The translations under genes and the position numbers were made by a program. The notes beneath the pieces are model-generated. The model saw only the letters and a program-made list of their open reading frames with translations, was not told the DNA's origin and searched no databases. A stretch of DNA of 64,000 nucleotides from Hyphomicrobiales bacterium. GTDB taxonomy: Bacteria; Pseudomonadota; Alphaproteobacteria; Rhizobiales; Rhizobiaceae. This document shows, in pieces, positions 1 through 9,180 of this stretch (positions are counted from its first letter, which is position 1; every line of letters starts with the position of its first letter). The stretch lies in contig JAJFHU010000006.1 of the NCBI GenBank assembly GCA_021775455.1, forward strand, positions 33,158 through 97,157, given 5' to 3'.

Positions 1-531
1 CGATTGGGACATTCTATTCAGGAAAGATGGGGGCGGCTTGACATCCTGATTGGAAATGCTGGCCTCCTCGGTGGACTTTCTCCGCTTGAGCATGTTGAAC
101 CGAAGACATTTGAAAAAGCCCTGGCGCTCAATGTCACCGCCAACTGGCGCCTGATTGCATCGGTTGGCCCATTACTGCGCCAGTCAGATGCCGGAAGGGC
201 AATATTTCTGACTTCCGGTGCAGCTTCAAAATGCAGACCCTTCTGGGGCACGTATTCGGTTTCAAAGGCTGCTTTGGACGCATTGGTTCGAACATGGGCT
301 GCTGAATGCGAAAAAACACCAATGCGGATTAATTTGCTGAGTCCGGGCCCGATGCGAACGGCCATGCGTGCTGAAGCAATGCCTGGCGAAGATCCGAAAA
401 CCATCTCCCACCCGTCTGAAATTGGAGATTCTGTCTTGAAACTCTGCTCACCGAATTTAACCGAGAGTGGTCTGATATTTGACTTCACGAGTCAACAATT
501 TCTCAAAGCTGAAGCTCCAACAACTGTATAG
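1..531 (+). CDS. SDR family oxidoreductase, 5' end cut by the window edge
   Basis: This is the C-terminal three quarters of a short-chain dehydrogenase/reductase, an NAD(P)-dependent Rossmann enzyme. The frame is open from base 1, so the cofactor-binding Gly-rich start lies outside the window. Visible family marks are the NAG motif about 20 residues in, a conserved N in ALNVT, a Ser in LTSGA, the catalytic YSVSK (Tyr and Lys) and the PGPMRT segment after the active site. The last part, with SGLIFDF, is the usual SDR end. The substrate cannot be read from the sequence. The acyl ligase gene starts 89 bp downstream on the same strand, so a joint role in lipid or acyl metabolism is possible but only inferred. 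Confidence 0.88.
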   Translation, partial: RLGHSIQERWGRLDILIGNAGLLGGLSPLEHVEPKTFEKALALNVTANWRLIASVGPLLRQSDAGRAIFLTSGAASKCRPFWGTYSVSKAALDALVRTWAAECEKTPMRINLLSPGPMRTAMRAEAMPGEDPKTISHPSEIGDSVLKLCSPNLTESGLIFDFTSQQFLKAEAPTTV

Positions 532-620
532 ATTTCAGGCCATTACGGTACTGGAGACTGCACATCTGACCTGATAAGGTGCCCCCACTGTCTCGGGAAA
601 ATGGCAGGGAGGAACAGATC

Positions 621-2162
621 ATGAGTGAATTTCTTTCTGCTTTCGGGGGCAAGACTCTTTTTGATGCATTTGCCGATGCGGCTTCAAGGTATGGGAGCAA
701 GGAGCCGCAAATCGAAGATGCAACAGGTGGGGCTCTCACTTTTAAACAACTGTTGGTTGGTGCCAATGTTTTAGGGCGCCGTTTTCGGGAATTTACTTCA
801 CGAGGCGAAGCAGTTGCAATCCTGTTGCCAAATTCAACCGCTGTAGCAGTGACATTCCTAGCTCTTCAATCAATCGGTCGTATTCCAGCGATGTTAAATT
901 ACACGGCAGGCCCGTCAACCATTTGTTCAGCCTGCGCCACAGTAAAGGCAAAGACTGTCATTGCTTCGAGAAAGTTCGTTGAGAAGGCAGAGTTGGAAGA
1001 AAGCGTAGAGGCACTTGTTGAAGCCGGTATGAAAATTGTCTGGCTCGAAGATCTGCGAAAGACAATTGGTGTTGTTGACAAGCTGTGGGGATTGCTGACT
1101 GCAAAGCGCGCCCTCGAGAAAACATCATCGGATGAACCGGCCATGATACTGTTTACTTCCGGTTCCGAAGGCGTTCCCAAGGGTGTGGTGCTATCTCATG
1201 AAAACATTCTGTCGAACTGTGCCCAGGTACGAGAACGCATTCACTTCGATTGCGATGACAAGCTTTTTAATGTGCTGCCGGTTTTCCACTCCTTTGGGCT
1301 GACCGGCGGAATGGTCCTGCCCCTGGTTTTTGGTGTAAAGCTATATCTTTATCCCTCACCACTTCATTACAAGATCATTCCCAAAACTGTTGCAAAAACC
1401 AAACCTACAGCGATGTTTGGAACCAATACGTTTCTCAATGGATACGCACGAATGGCAGGAGATGAGGATTTTTCTTCATTAAGGTTGGTTGTGGCGGGAG
1501 CTGAAGCTGTTCAGGCATCAACCGTTGAAACCTGGCGAACCAGATTTGGCGCTGACGTTCTTGAAGGATTTGGGATGACGGAGGCTGCGCCAGTAGTTGC
1601 AGTGAATACACCAGAGGAAAACAAGCTTGGAACTGTGGGCAAGCTATTGCCAAGGATTGAAGTTCGCCTGGATCCGGTTGAAGGAATTGAACATGGTGGC
1701 AGGCTGTTTCTTCGCGGACCAAACATTATGCTGGGCTATATGACTGCGGATAACCCAGGAGTTCTCATGCCTGTGAAAGATGGGTGGCACGACAGTGGGG
1801 ATGTTGTCGAAATTGACGAAGATGGTTTCGTAAAAATCAAAGGGCGCATCAAGCGTTTTGCAAAAATTGCGGGGGAGATGGTTTCCCTATCCGGAATTGA
1901 GAATATTGCCAATGAACTTTGGCCTGATGGTCAACATGCGGTTGTGTCCGTGCCCGACAAACGCCGTGGAGAGAAAATTGTATTGCTAACCACCGAAGGC
2001 AATGCTGACCGCGAGGTTTTCGCATCAACCAACAAGGCCAAGGGCAATACTGAATTAACAAATCCAAGTGCAATTATGCAGATCAAACTCATACCAGTGC
2101 TGGGTTCCGGCAAAACTGACTACAACCGCGCACGTGAAGTAGCGATTGAAATGCTCGGTTAG
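621..2162 (+). CDS. AMP-binding acyl-CoA/acyl-ACP ligase
   Basis: This is an adenylate-forming enzyme of about 513 residues that should activate a carboxylic acid with ATP and pass it to CoA or ACP. The phosphate loop TSGSEGVPKG lies near residue 177, the GFGMTEAAPV motif near 315, the HDSGD/GRIKRFAK hinge follows, and the C-terminal catalytic Lys sits in GSGKTDYNR near 497. The layout resembles the ligase half of Aas-type 2-acylglycerophosphoethanolamine acyltransferase/acyl-ACP synthetase, here without the acyltransferase domain. I chose the ATG at 621 because a GGGAGGA ribosome-binding site lies just before it; the frame is open further upstream. The SDR gene precedes it. Family assignment is firm and the substrate is unknown. 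Confidence 0.9.
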   Translation: MSEFLSAFGGKTLFDAFADAASRYGSKEPQIEDATGGALTFKQLLVGANVLGRRFREFTSRGEAVAILLPNSTAVAVTFLALQSIGRIPAMLNYTAGPSTICSACATVKAKTVIASRKFVEKAELEESVEALVEAGMKIVWLEDLRKTIGVVDKLWGLLTAKRALEKTSSDEPAMILFTSGSEGVPKGVVLSHENILSNCAQVRERIHFDCDDKLFNVLPVFHSFGLTGGMVLPLVFGVKLYLYPSPLHYKIIPKTVAKTKPTAMFGTNTFLNGYARMAGDEDFSSLRLVVAGAEAVQASTVETWRTRFGADVLEGFGMTEAAPVVAVNTPEENKLGTVGKLLPRIEVRLDPVEGIEHGGRLFLRGPNIMLGYMTADNPGVLMPVKDGWHDSGDVVEIDEDGFVKIKGRIKRFAKIAGEMVSLSGIENIANELWPDGQHAVVSVPDKRRGEKIVLLTTEGNADREVFASTNKAKGNTELTNPSAIMQIKLIPVLGSGKTDYNRAREVAIEMLG

Positions 2163-2241
2163 CTTTTCAGTTAAATTTTTAACTGAAAATACTGTGATTT
2201 TCCAATTTTGAAACAATTTGTGACTGGCTACATATGCCAGA

Positions 2242-2255
2242 CCGATATATATCGG
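2242..2255. promoter_or_regulatory. Perfect 14-bp palindrome, candidate PadR operator
   Basis: The sequence ccgatat/atatcgg is a perfect dyad 73 bp before the PadR start codon, in an otherwise AT-rich promoter region. PadR-family repressors commonly bind dyads in their own promoter and in the promoter of an adjacent efflux gene. Assignment as the operator is inference from position and symmetry. Confidence 0.45.
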
Positions 2256-2327
2256 AAAATAATATATCTGTCATGAATATGCCGTGATTCTGCATCAAAT
2301 AGTCGCGAAACAACCAAGATAACCATC

Positions 2328-2876
2328 ATGAACACTCAGACCTTAATACTGGCAATTCTCAATACGACAGATGCCAGCGGATACGAGATCAAGAAATATG
2401 CGAGCGAAGGCAGCTTCAGCTACTTCGTCGACATAAGCTATGGGTCAATTTATCCGACGCTTTCCAGGTTGGAAGCTGATCGTCTGGTTGTCGGGGAAAC
2501 ACAATCCCAAGACGGTAAGCCAGACAAAAAGGTCTACTCAATAACCGATGCGGGCCGAGATGAATTTGTAAATGCGCTTTGCGCGCCGCCGGCCAGCGAC
2601 AAGTTTAAATCAGAATTTTTGCTGATAGCTACAAATGCCCAACTGCTTTCACCGGAGATAGTTGAGCGAGCGATTAACAAACGGGTGCAAGATCTTGAGG
2701 CGCTGCTCGGCATGCTCAAATCGCTTAGAGAGGGTTGCGATAATCCAGCCACCCATTGGGCCACCTATTACGGTGAACATGTCAAACGCTCTGACCTTAC
2801 CTATCTCAAAGCCAATCGAAAGGCTTTGATCGCCATGGCCGGTCAAGGAAAAACCCACAACGAGGCGGCTGAATAA
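2328..2876 (+). CDS. PadR family transcriptional regulator
   Basis: This 182-residue protein has the PadR winged-helix N-terminus (ILNTTDASGYEIKKY, then SYGSIYPTLSRLEADRLV and the wing KKVYSITDAG) within the first 80 residues. A Vir-like helical C-terminal half follows, which in this family mediates dimerisation. PadR proteins usually repress a neighbouring detoxification or efflux gene and release DNA on binding a ligand. The RND adaptor gene begins 36 bp downstream on the same strand, so regulator and pump are probably co-transcribed and autoregulated through the palindrome at 2242-2255. The inducer is unknown. The ATG has only a weak ribosome-binding site. Confidence 0.9.
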   Translation: MNTQTLILAILNTTDASGYEIKKYASEGSFSYFVDISYGSIYPTLSRLEADRLVVGETQSQDGKPDKKVYSITDAGRDEFVNALCAPPASDKFKSEFLLIATNAQLLSPEIVERAINKRVQDLEALLGMLKSLREGCDNPATHWATYYGEHVKRSDLTYLKANRKALIAMAGQGKTHNEAAE

Positions 2877-2912
2877 CCAGGCCGCAGCCAAACAAGAATC
2901 AGGACTACAAAG

Positions 2913-4031
2913 ATGGCATTCAAACTCAAAGGCTCTCACATAGCCGCTGGACTTGTTACTCTCGCAATTGGCGGCTGGATGTTGGCAGGCGACATCAATA
3001 TTGGCGGTCAATCCGGCAACAATGCTGAAGCACCATCAGTTAACGAACGGGCCGATGCTGAAGAAACCAAACTATTCCGGGTTAGCTATGTAACGCTTGA
3101 GAAACGCGAACGTTTTCAAACCGTCCCTGTACGCGGGCGCACGAAGGCCAATGCAATTGTGCCGATCAGGGCCGAAACCGATGGCAATCTTGCAAAGCGC
3201 CTTGTCAACAAGGGCGATCATGTAAATGCGGGTGATCTGGTTTGCGTGTTGAATCCAGGTGCAAGACAAGCCAGCCTTTTGGAAACGCAAGCGCAACTTG
3301 CGCAGGCTGAAGGAGAGCATGAAGCAAATTCCAAACTCGCTGAAAAAGGTTACACATCAAAGTCACAACTTCGCCAGATGAAATATGCAATGGACGCGGC
3401 AAAGGCAGCGGTGGCCCAGGCAGAACTCGAACTTGAGCGAACCGAGATCCGAACCAATGTTACTGGTACGGTGCAAGATCCAATTGCTGAAATCGGCGAT
3501 GTTCTTGAAATTGGAAACACATGTGTGACTGTAGTTGACCGATCATCCATGCAGTTCGTTGGTCAGATTTCCGAGCGTTCTGTCACAGATATTCAGATTG
3601 GCATGAGTGCGGAGGTTTCCATAATTGGCGGACAAACAGCGAAAGGTAACCTGAAATATATTTCACCTTCGGCAGACCCGCAAACCAGAACATTCCTGGT
3701 TGAAATTGACTTAGAGCAGAGCGATACCCTGATCAGGGATGGTTTGACTGCAAGCGCCATGATCAAACTTCCTCCGAAACCTGCTTTTCTGGTCTCTCCA
3801 GCTTGGTTGACACTGGCTGATACAGGTGAAGTCGGCCTTAAGGCAATTGATGATGAGGACCGGGTACAATTTGCTCCGGTTATCATTCTTTCGCAGGAAA
3901 AAGATGGCTTTTGGATTGATGGACCGGAGCCGGGTACGCGCGTCGTTACTCTTGGTCAGGAATATATTTCCGAGGGCGAAAAAGTTGAACCAGTGCCCGA
4001 TCCGATCATTAAGGCGGAGGCCACCCAATGA
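2913..4031 (+). CDS. RND efflux pump periplasmic adaptor (membrane fusion protein)
   Basis: This 372-residue adaptor should link the inner-membrane RND pump to an outer-membrane channel in the periplasm. A single N-terminal hydrophobic anchor (about residues 8-25) is followed by a lipoyl-like half (VPIRAETDGNLAKRLVNKGD), a coiled-coil hairpin rich in Ala, Gln and Glu (residues about 130-175), the second lipoyl half with TGTVQDP, and beta-barrel and membrane-proximal domains. The stop overlaps the start of the pump gene by four bases (ATGA), showing translational coupling. It has no Cys lipobox, so it is probably anchored by the N-terminal helix. No outer-membrane TolC-like gene is nearby, so the channel must be encoded elsewhere. 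Confidence 0.9.
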   Translation: MAFKLKGSHIAAGLVTLAIGGWMLAGDINIGGQSGNNAEAPSVNERADAEETKLFRVSYVTLEKRERFQTVPVRGRTKANAIVPIRAETDGNLAKRLVNKGDHVNAGDLVCVLNPGARQASLLETQAQLAQAEGEHEANSKLAEKGYTSKSQLRQMKYAMDAAKAAVAQAELELERTEIRTNVTGTVQDPIAEIGDVLEIGNTCVTVVDRSSMQFVGQISERSVTDIQIGMSAEVSIIGGQTAKGNLKYISPSADPQTRTFLVEIDLEQSDTLIRDGLTASAMIKLPPKPAFLVSPAWLTLADTGEVGLKAIDDEDRVQFAPVIILSQEKDGFWIDGPEPGTRVVTLGQEYISEGEKVEPVPDPIIKAEATQ

Positions 4032-7000
4032 CCGAAGCACTGGAAACCATACTTTCCAGACCAAAAACGGTCTTGACCATGATGGTCGTCATGGTGGTGG
4101 CCGGGATTTTTGCCTATATCAACATTCCGAAAGAGGCAAACCCGGATATTGACGTCCCGGTCTATTATGTTTCAATTGCACAACAGGGAATATCACCCGG
4201 GGATGCCGACCGATTAATTGTTCGACCGGTGGAAACCGAACTCCGCGGACTTGATGGCCTGAAAGAAACTACTGCCATTGCGTCTCAGGGACATGCAGCG
4301 ATTGTACTTGAGTTCAACATCGGAACCGATAAAGACAAGGTTCTGGCGGATATTCGCGACAAGGTAGATCAGGCGAAATCGGATCTCCCCGAAGATGCCG
4401 AAGAGCCAGCGATTTTCGAAACAAACTTCGCACTTGAACCGACAATCATTGTTACCCTTTCTGGCAATGTTCCCGAACGTACACTGTATAACTCTGCCCG
4501 CCGGTTACAGGATGAAATTGAAGCTATCCCAAGCGTCCGTGAAGCCAATTTAACCGGAAGCCGGGAAGAGCAGCTTGAGGTCATCCTCGATCTGGTGAAG
4601 CTCGAATCCTATGACATCGGTCAGGAAGATTTGCTGCGCGTTCTTGGTCAGTATAACCAGCTGGTGCCAGCGGGTTTTCTTGATGATGGCAATGCTCGAT
4701 TCAATCTGGAAGTGCCTGGCCTGATCGAAACCGCTGAAGATGTTTACAATATTCCGCTTAAGCAAAATGGCGAAGGTGTCGTAACCCTTGGTGACATTTC
4801 TGAATTGCGCCGCACATTCAAGGATGCGTCCAGTTTCACAAGAGTAAATGGCAAACCAGCGATTGCCATTGAGGTGATCAAGCGTATTGGCACCAACATC
4901 ATTCAGAATAACCGCGATGTACGCGATGTGGTTGGAGAATTTACCAAAAACTGGCCAGAGACCATAAAGATCAACTTTTTGATTGATCAATCGAACTTTA
5001 TTTTTGAAGTCCTCGGTTCCCTTCAGTCGGCTATCATGACGGCAGTCTTGCTGGTCATGATCATTGTGGTTGGCTCGCTTGGAGTTCGTTCCGGGCTGTT
5101 GGTAGGGATCGCAATTCCAACGTCATTCATGGTTGGTTTCCTTATTCTTTCCGGTCTGGGCATGACAGTAAACATGATGGTCATGTTCGGGATGGTGCTG
5201 ACGGTTGGTATGTTGGTCGATGGTGCCATTGTGGTCAGTGAATATGCCGACCGCAAGATCGCTGAAGGCATGGCACCTGAAGATGCATATCCAAGGGCAG
5301 CCAAGCTAATGTTCTGGCCGGTAGTTTCTTCAACAGCGACTACGCTTGCAGCATTCTTGCCGCTGCTGTTGTGGCCCGGTGTTTCTGGCGAGTTCATGAG
5401 TTACTTGCCAATCATGGTGATTATCGTGCTCTCAGCATCGCTACTAACCGCTCTTGTCTTCCTGCCTGCCACAGGCACTATGATTGCCAAAACCTCTGAT
5501 TTTTGTGCCCGCAACTCCCGGATGGTACTCAGCGTTGTTTTAGCCGTGGTTGTCGGCTTCATGGCAAAGAATATCGGATTTTCAGAGTTTAGCGGGATTG
5601 TTCAGCTTATTGGCGGGATTGGGTTTGCGCTTGCCGCTGGATTTGTAACCTGGAAGGTTATTGGTGTGTTGCCAAACAGGGGAACCGGCAAATCTGAAGA
5701 AGTAGAATCAACCGCACAAATGTTGTCAGCTGGAGCCAAACTTGAAATCGAAAATGTTCGCGGTCTTACCGGCACCTACCTGCGCTTTCTCAACATTGCA
5801 ACACGGAACGTTAAAACCAATCTTGTGGTAATTGCCGTCGCCATTGTCATAACAATCGGCACATTCATGACGTTCGGCTCAAACAATGCGGGCGTAGAAT
5901 TTTTCGTCGAAGAAGAACCGGATATCGCAATGGTTTTCGTTTCTGCTAGGGGAAATCTGTCGGCCCGGGAGATACTCGCAATTTCCACCCGTGTTGAAAA
6001 AGAAGTGCTGGACACGCCCGGCATCGACAATGTTGTAATGACTGCTACCGCCCCGGGCGGTTCTGCAGGAGGCCGCGTGAGCCCCAGCGCTCCCCAAGAT
6101 GTTCCACCAGACACCGTCACAACCATGCAGGTGGAACTAGCCGATTACTCGGTACGTCGACGTGCTGTCGAGATTTTTGCTGAAATTCGTCAACGGGTTG
6201 CAGACATTCCAGGCATCAAGGTTGAAGTCAGAAAACTCGAAGGCGGACCGCCGACCGGTAAAGATGTGCGTTTGGAAGTCAAGTCAACAGACTACGATAC
6301 AATGGTAGCAGCGGTTGCACGTATTCGTGACAAGTTTGATACGGTCGCGGATTTGCAGGATATTGAAGATGGTCGCCCCTTACCCGGAATTGAATGGCAA
6401 GTCTCTGTGGATCGCCAGGAGGCTGGTCGTTACAACGCCGGTATTACTGCATTGGGTGCCATGATCCAGCTTGTGACCAATGGCGTCTTGATTGGCGACT
6501 ATCGACCGAACGATTCAGAAGATGAAGTTGATATTCGCGTACGACTTCCACAGGAACAGCGTTCACTCAACCAACTGGATGAATTGCGATTGCGCACAGA
6601 CAATGGACATGTTCCCATTTCAAATTTCGTCGATGTATCAGCACGGCCAAAGGTTTCATCGATTACGAGAAAAGACGGCCTTTATGCAATGGATGTAAAG
6701 GCCACCCTGCAAGACGAAGCAAAAGCACGAGGCCTTACACCGGACGACAAAGTTTCGGAAATCCAGAACTGGCTCGACAACCAGGAATGGCCGGAAAATG
6801 TCTATATGCGTTTTCGTGGCGCTGACGAAGAACAAAAGGAATCCGGTGTATTTCTTGGAAAGGCGGCACTGGGTGCCCTTTTTCTGATGTTCATCATTCT
6901 GGTGACGCAATTCAACTCGTTCTATCAGACCTTTCTCACGCTCTCGACGGTGATACTGGCCATTGTCGGTGTATTGATCGGCATGATGATTACCGGGCAG

Positions 7001-7531
7001 AAATTTTCAATTATCATGACTGGAACGGGCGTGGTAGCGTTGGCCGGTATTGTAGTGAACAACGCCATCGTCTTGATTGACACTTATAACCGGTTACGCT
7101 CGGAAGGCGTTGATATCAGGGAAGCAGTGCTCAAAACCTCCGCACAGCGGCTTCGACCAATTCTGCTGACTACCGTCACGACCATCATGGGTCTAGTGCC
7201 AATGGCATTGTCGATAAACTTCGATTTCTTTGCACAGGCAGTTAATATCGGTTCGATTACCGCAATCTGGTGGGTGCAACTTTCCACTGCAATTATATCG
7301 GGTCTTGCGTTTTCAACTCTACTAACTTTGGTTTTAATACCGGTTATGCTGACGTTCCCAACAAACGTTGCGCAAGGTTATGAGCGCGTGTTTGCGAGGA
7401 AAGCAACAGATAAGGGTAAAGGCAGTCCGGCAGGTCTGGAAATTCCGAAAAAACGTCGGGTGCCAGTTCGGAAGAAGCAGAAAACGCCGAAAGACGGAGA
7501 TGCTGACGTGATCCCGGATGCCGCCGAGTAG
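4028..7531 (+). CDS. RND family efflux transporter permease
   Basis: This is a 1167-residue inner-membrane proton-driven exporter, somewhat longer than the usual 1020-1050 because of an inserted stretch after the sixth membrane helix region (about residues 490-590) and a basic C-terminal tail rich in Lys and Arg. The protein shows the duplicated RND plan: a first helix near residue 20, a large periplasmic loop, a helix bundle, then the same again. The TM4 motif reads GMLVDGAIVV near residue 392, keeping one of the two adjacent Asp residues of AcrB-type pumps. The partner motif VVNNAIVLID is near 1007. Context with PadR suggests inducible export of a small toxic or phenolic compound; the substrate is not readable. 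Confidence 0.92.
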   Translation: MTEALETILSRPKTVLTMMVVMVVAGIFAYINIPKEANPDIDVPVYYVSIAQQGISPGDADRLIVRPVETELRGLDGLKETTAIASQGHAAIVLEFNIGTDKDKVLADIRDKVDQAKSDLPEDAEEPAIFETNFALEPTIIVTLSGNVPERTLYNSARRLQDEIEAIPSVREANLTGSREEQLEVILDLVKLESYDIGQEDLLRVLGQYNQLVPAGFLDDGNARFNLEVPGLIETAEDVYNIPLKQNGEGVVTLGDISELRRTFKDASSFTRVNGKPAIAIEVIKRIGTNIIQNNRDVRDVVGEFTKNWPETIKINFLIDQSNFIFEVLGSLQSAIMTAVLLVMIIVVGSLGVRSGLLVGIAIPTSFMVGFLILSGLGMTVNMMVMFGMVLTVGMLVDGAIVVSEYADRKIAEGMAPEDAYPRAAKLMFWPVVSSTATTLAAFLPLLLWPGVSGEFMSYLPIMVIIVLSASLLTALVFLPATGTMIAKTSDFCARNSRMVLSVVLAVVVGFMAKNIGFSEFSGIVQLIGGIGFALAAGFVTWKVIGVLPNRGTGKSEEVESTAQMLSAGAKLEIENVRGLTGTYLRFLNIATRNVKTNLVVIAVAIVITIGTFMTFGSNNAGVEFFVEEEPDIAMVFVSARGNLSAREILAISTRVEKEVLDTPGIDNVVMTATAPGGSAGGRVSPSAPQDVPPDTVTTMQVELADYSVRRRAVEIFAEIRQRVADIPGIKVEVRKLEGGPPTGKDVRLEVKSTDYDTMVAAVARIRDKFDTVADLQDIEDGRPLPGIEWQVSVDRQEAGRYNAGITALGAMIQLVTNGVLIGDYRPNDSEDEVDIRVRLPQEQRSLNQLDELRLRTDNGHVPISNFVDVSARPKVSSITRKDGLYAMDVKATLQDEAKARGLTPDDKVSEIQNWLDNQEWPENVYMRFRGADEEQKESGVFLGKAALGALFLMFIILVTQFNSFYQTFLTLSTVILAIVGVLIGMMITGQKFSIIMTGTGVVALAGIVVNNAIVLIDTYNRLRSEGVDIREAVLKTSAQRLRPILLTTVTTIMGLVPMALSINFDFFAQAVNIGSITAIWWVQLSTAIISGLAFSTLLTLVLIPVMLTFPTNVAQGYERVFARKATDKGKGSPAGLEIPKKRRVPVRKKQKTPKDGDADVIPDAAE

Positions 7532-7538
7532 AAGATTT

Positions 7539-8387
7539 TTATTTCTTTTTGCCTTTGGGGATCGCAACGGTGTGCTTTGCGGAAAGCCGATGCCATTCTC
7601 GATAGGAAAATGGCAGTGACAACAAATAGATTACGCTCAGGGTTGTCAGCGTTTCCCACGGGTAAGAAAGCAGGAGAGCAATCAAAAAAACTGCCATTAT
7701 CATCAGCGGCGCGACCAAATCGCGGCGAATTTTCTTGCTGAAATCCTTGCCAGAAAAACTGGGTATACTCGATACCATCAGAAATCCAGCAAACAAGGTA
7801 AAAATAGTCGAAAGCCAGGATACTGCAATTGTGTTCTCCACATCCAGCAGTAACAAGTAAAGCGGCAATAGCACTATGACGGCGCCTGCTGGTGCGGGCA
7901 CTCCAACAAAAAAGCGACTTTGCCATTTTTCGGTATCGTCACTCTCCAGCATGACATTAAACCGGGCAAGTCGAAGGCAAGCACATATCGCGTAAATCAA
8001 AGCTGCTATCCATCCAGGAGAACGCACATCGGAAAGAATTGAAAAATAGAGCAACAATGCGGGTGCAACACCAAAGTTTACAAAATCGGCGAGGCTGTCC
8101 ATTTGGGCGCCAAAGCGCGTGCTTGATTTGAGGAACCGGGCTACCCGCCCGTCAATTCCATCAAGAAAACCTGCAAATAGAATTGCTGCGATCGCCAATT
8201 CAAGACGACCCTCGATCGCAAATCTTATCGCGGTAAGCCCCGAACAAATTGCCAGTAAAGTCAGAAGATTTGGGAAAATTGTACGAAGTGGTATGTCGCG
8301 CAAGCGGGTTTGTCTTTGGGTCGAACTGTCCGCTTCGACTTTTGCGCTTTCGCCTTCGGGATCAAATGGAGGAAAAGGAGTATCCAT
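7539..8387 (-). CDS. pssA: CDP-diacylglycerol--serine O-phosphatidyltransferase
   Basis: PssA condenses CDP-diacylglycerol with serine to give phosphatidylserine, the precursor of phosphatidylethanolamine. The 282-residue membrane protein carries the full CDP-alcohol phosphotransferase motif between residues 76 and 101, with Asp76, Asp79, Gly80, Ala83, Arg84, Gly93, Asp97 and Asp101 in the expected spacing. It has several hydrophobic helices. This is the type II (integral membrane) enzyme usual in alphaproteobacteria. It lies 5 bp downstream of psd on the same strand, so the two consecutive steps of PE synthesis are in one operon. It converges with the RND pump gene, ending 7 bp from it. Confidence 0.95.
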   Translation of the reverse strand: MDTPFPPFDPEGESAKVEADSSTQRQTRLRDIPLRTIFPNLLTLLAICSGLTAIRFAIEGRLELAIAAILFAGFLDGIDGRVARFLKSSTRFGAQMDSLADFVNFGVAPALLLYFSILSDVRSPGWIAALIYAICACLRLARFNVMLESDDTEKWQSRFFVGVPAPAGAVIVLLPLYLLLLDVENTIAVSWLSTIFTLFAGFLMVSSIPSFSGKDFSKKIRRDLVAPLMIMAVFLIALLLSYPWETLTTLSVIYLLSLPFSYREWHRLSAKHTVAIPKGKKK

Positions 8388-8392
8388 GGATG

Positions 8393-9091
8393 TCAGCTTA
8401 CCCTGATAAGCGGCGCGGCGAAATCCTTGTCAAAACGCGCAAGCACCGTTTCACCTGCGATGCTGGTTTGTCCCAATGCCACTGCAGGATTTGCAGTATC
8501 CGGCAGATATACGTCAAGACGCGAGCCGAAGCGAATAAGTCCAAAACGTTCGCCACTTGTAAGCTCATCACCCTCTTCAACCCAACAGACAATTCTTCGA
8601 GCCACCAGACCGGCAATCTGCACGACGCCGATTTCGCCATGATCAGAGTCGATCACCAAACCATTTCGCTCGTTCTGTAGAGACGCCTTGTCCAGTTCTG
8701 CGTTCAAAAAGCTGCCAGAAGTATAAACTATACGGTCTATTTTTCCCCGCATCGGTGCACGGTTCACATGGCAATTGAACACATTCATGAAGATCGAAAC
8801 CCGAAGCATCGGTGCATCTCCAAGTTTGAGCTCTGCAGGCGGCGTTACTTTTCCCACGTGGGAAATCCGGCCATCGGCGGGGCTTACCACAAGATCATTA
8901 CTTACTGGTATCACCCGCTTGGGATCCCGGAAAAACAGCGCGCACCAAACAGTCAGAGCCAACCCAAGATAAAAGAGTGGTGACCAAATCCAACCCAGAA
9001 CGATTGTTGCCAAAGCAAATGCTGCAATGAAAGGATATCCCTCTCTATGAACAGGCGGGATTGCATTTTGAATGGTATTGAGCAGGTTCAT
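8393..9091 (-). CDS. psd: Phosphatidylserine decarboxylase
   Basis: Psd removes CO2 from phosphatidylserine to make phosphatidylethanolamine. The 232-residue protein is of the short, alphaproteobacterial type. The self-cleavage site is the FGS motif, Gly189-Ser190; cutting there yields a beta chain and an alpha chain whose Ser becomes the pyruvoyl group. Other family marks are [20 protein letters not shown] and two N-terminal hydrophobic helices for membrane attachment. A good ribosome-binding site (aggaa) precedes the ATG. It is followed directly by pssA. Confidence 0.95.
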   Translation of the reverse strand: MNLLNTIQNAIPPVHREGYPFIAAFALATIVLGWIWSPLFYLGLALTVWCALFFRDPKRVIPVSNDLVVSPADGRISHVGKVTPPAELKLGDAPMLRVSIFMNVFNCHVNRAPMRGKIDRIVYTSGSFLNAELDKASLQNERNGLVIDSDHGEIGVVQIAGLVARRIVCWVEEGDELTSGERFGLIRFGSRLDVYLPDTANPAVALGQTSIAGETVLARFDKDFAAPLIRVS

Positions 9092-9180
9092 CAGTTCTTC
9101 CTGTAAAGTAACAGCACTCGCTAGCAGTTTTGGTCTCCCGACTCAATTGACCAGTAGAAGTATGTTCATATTTTTTGAAG

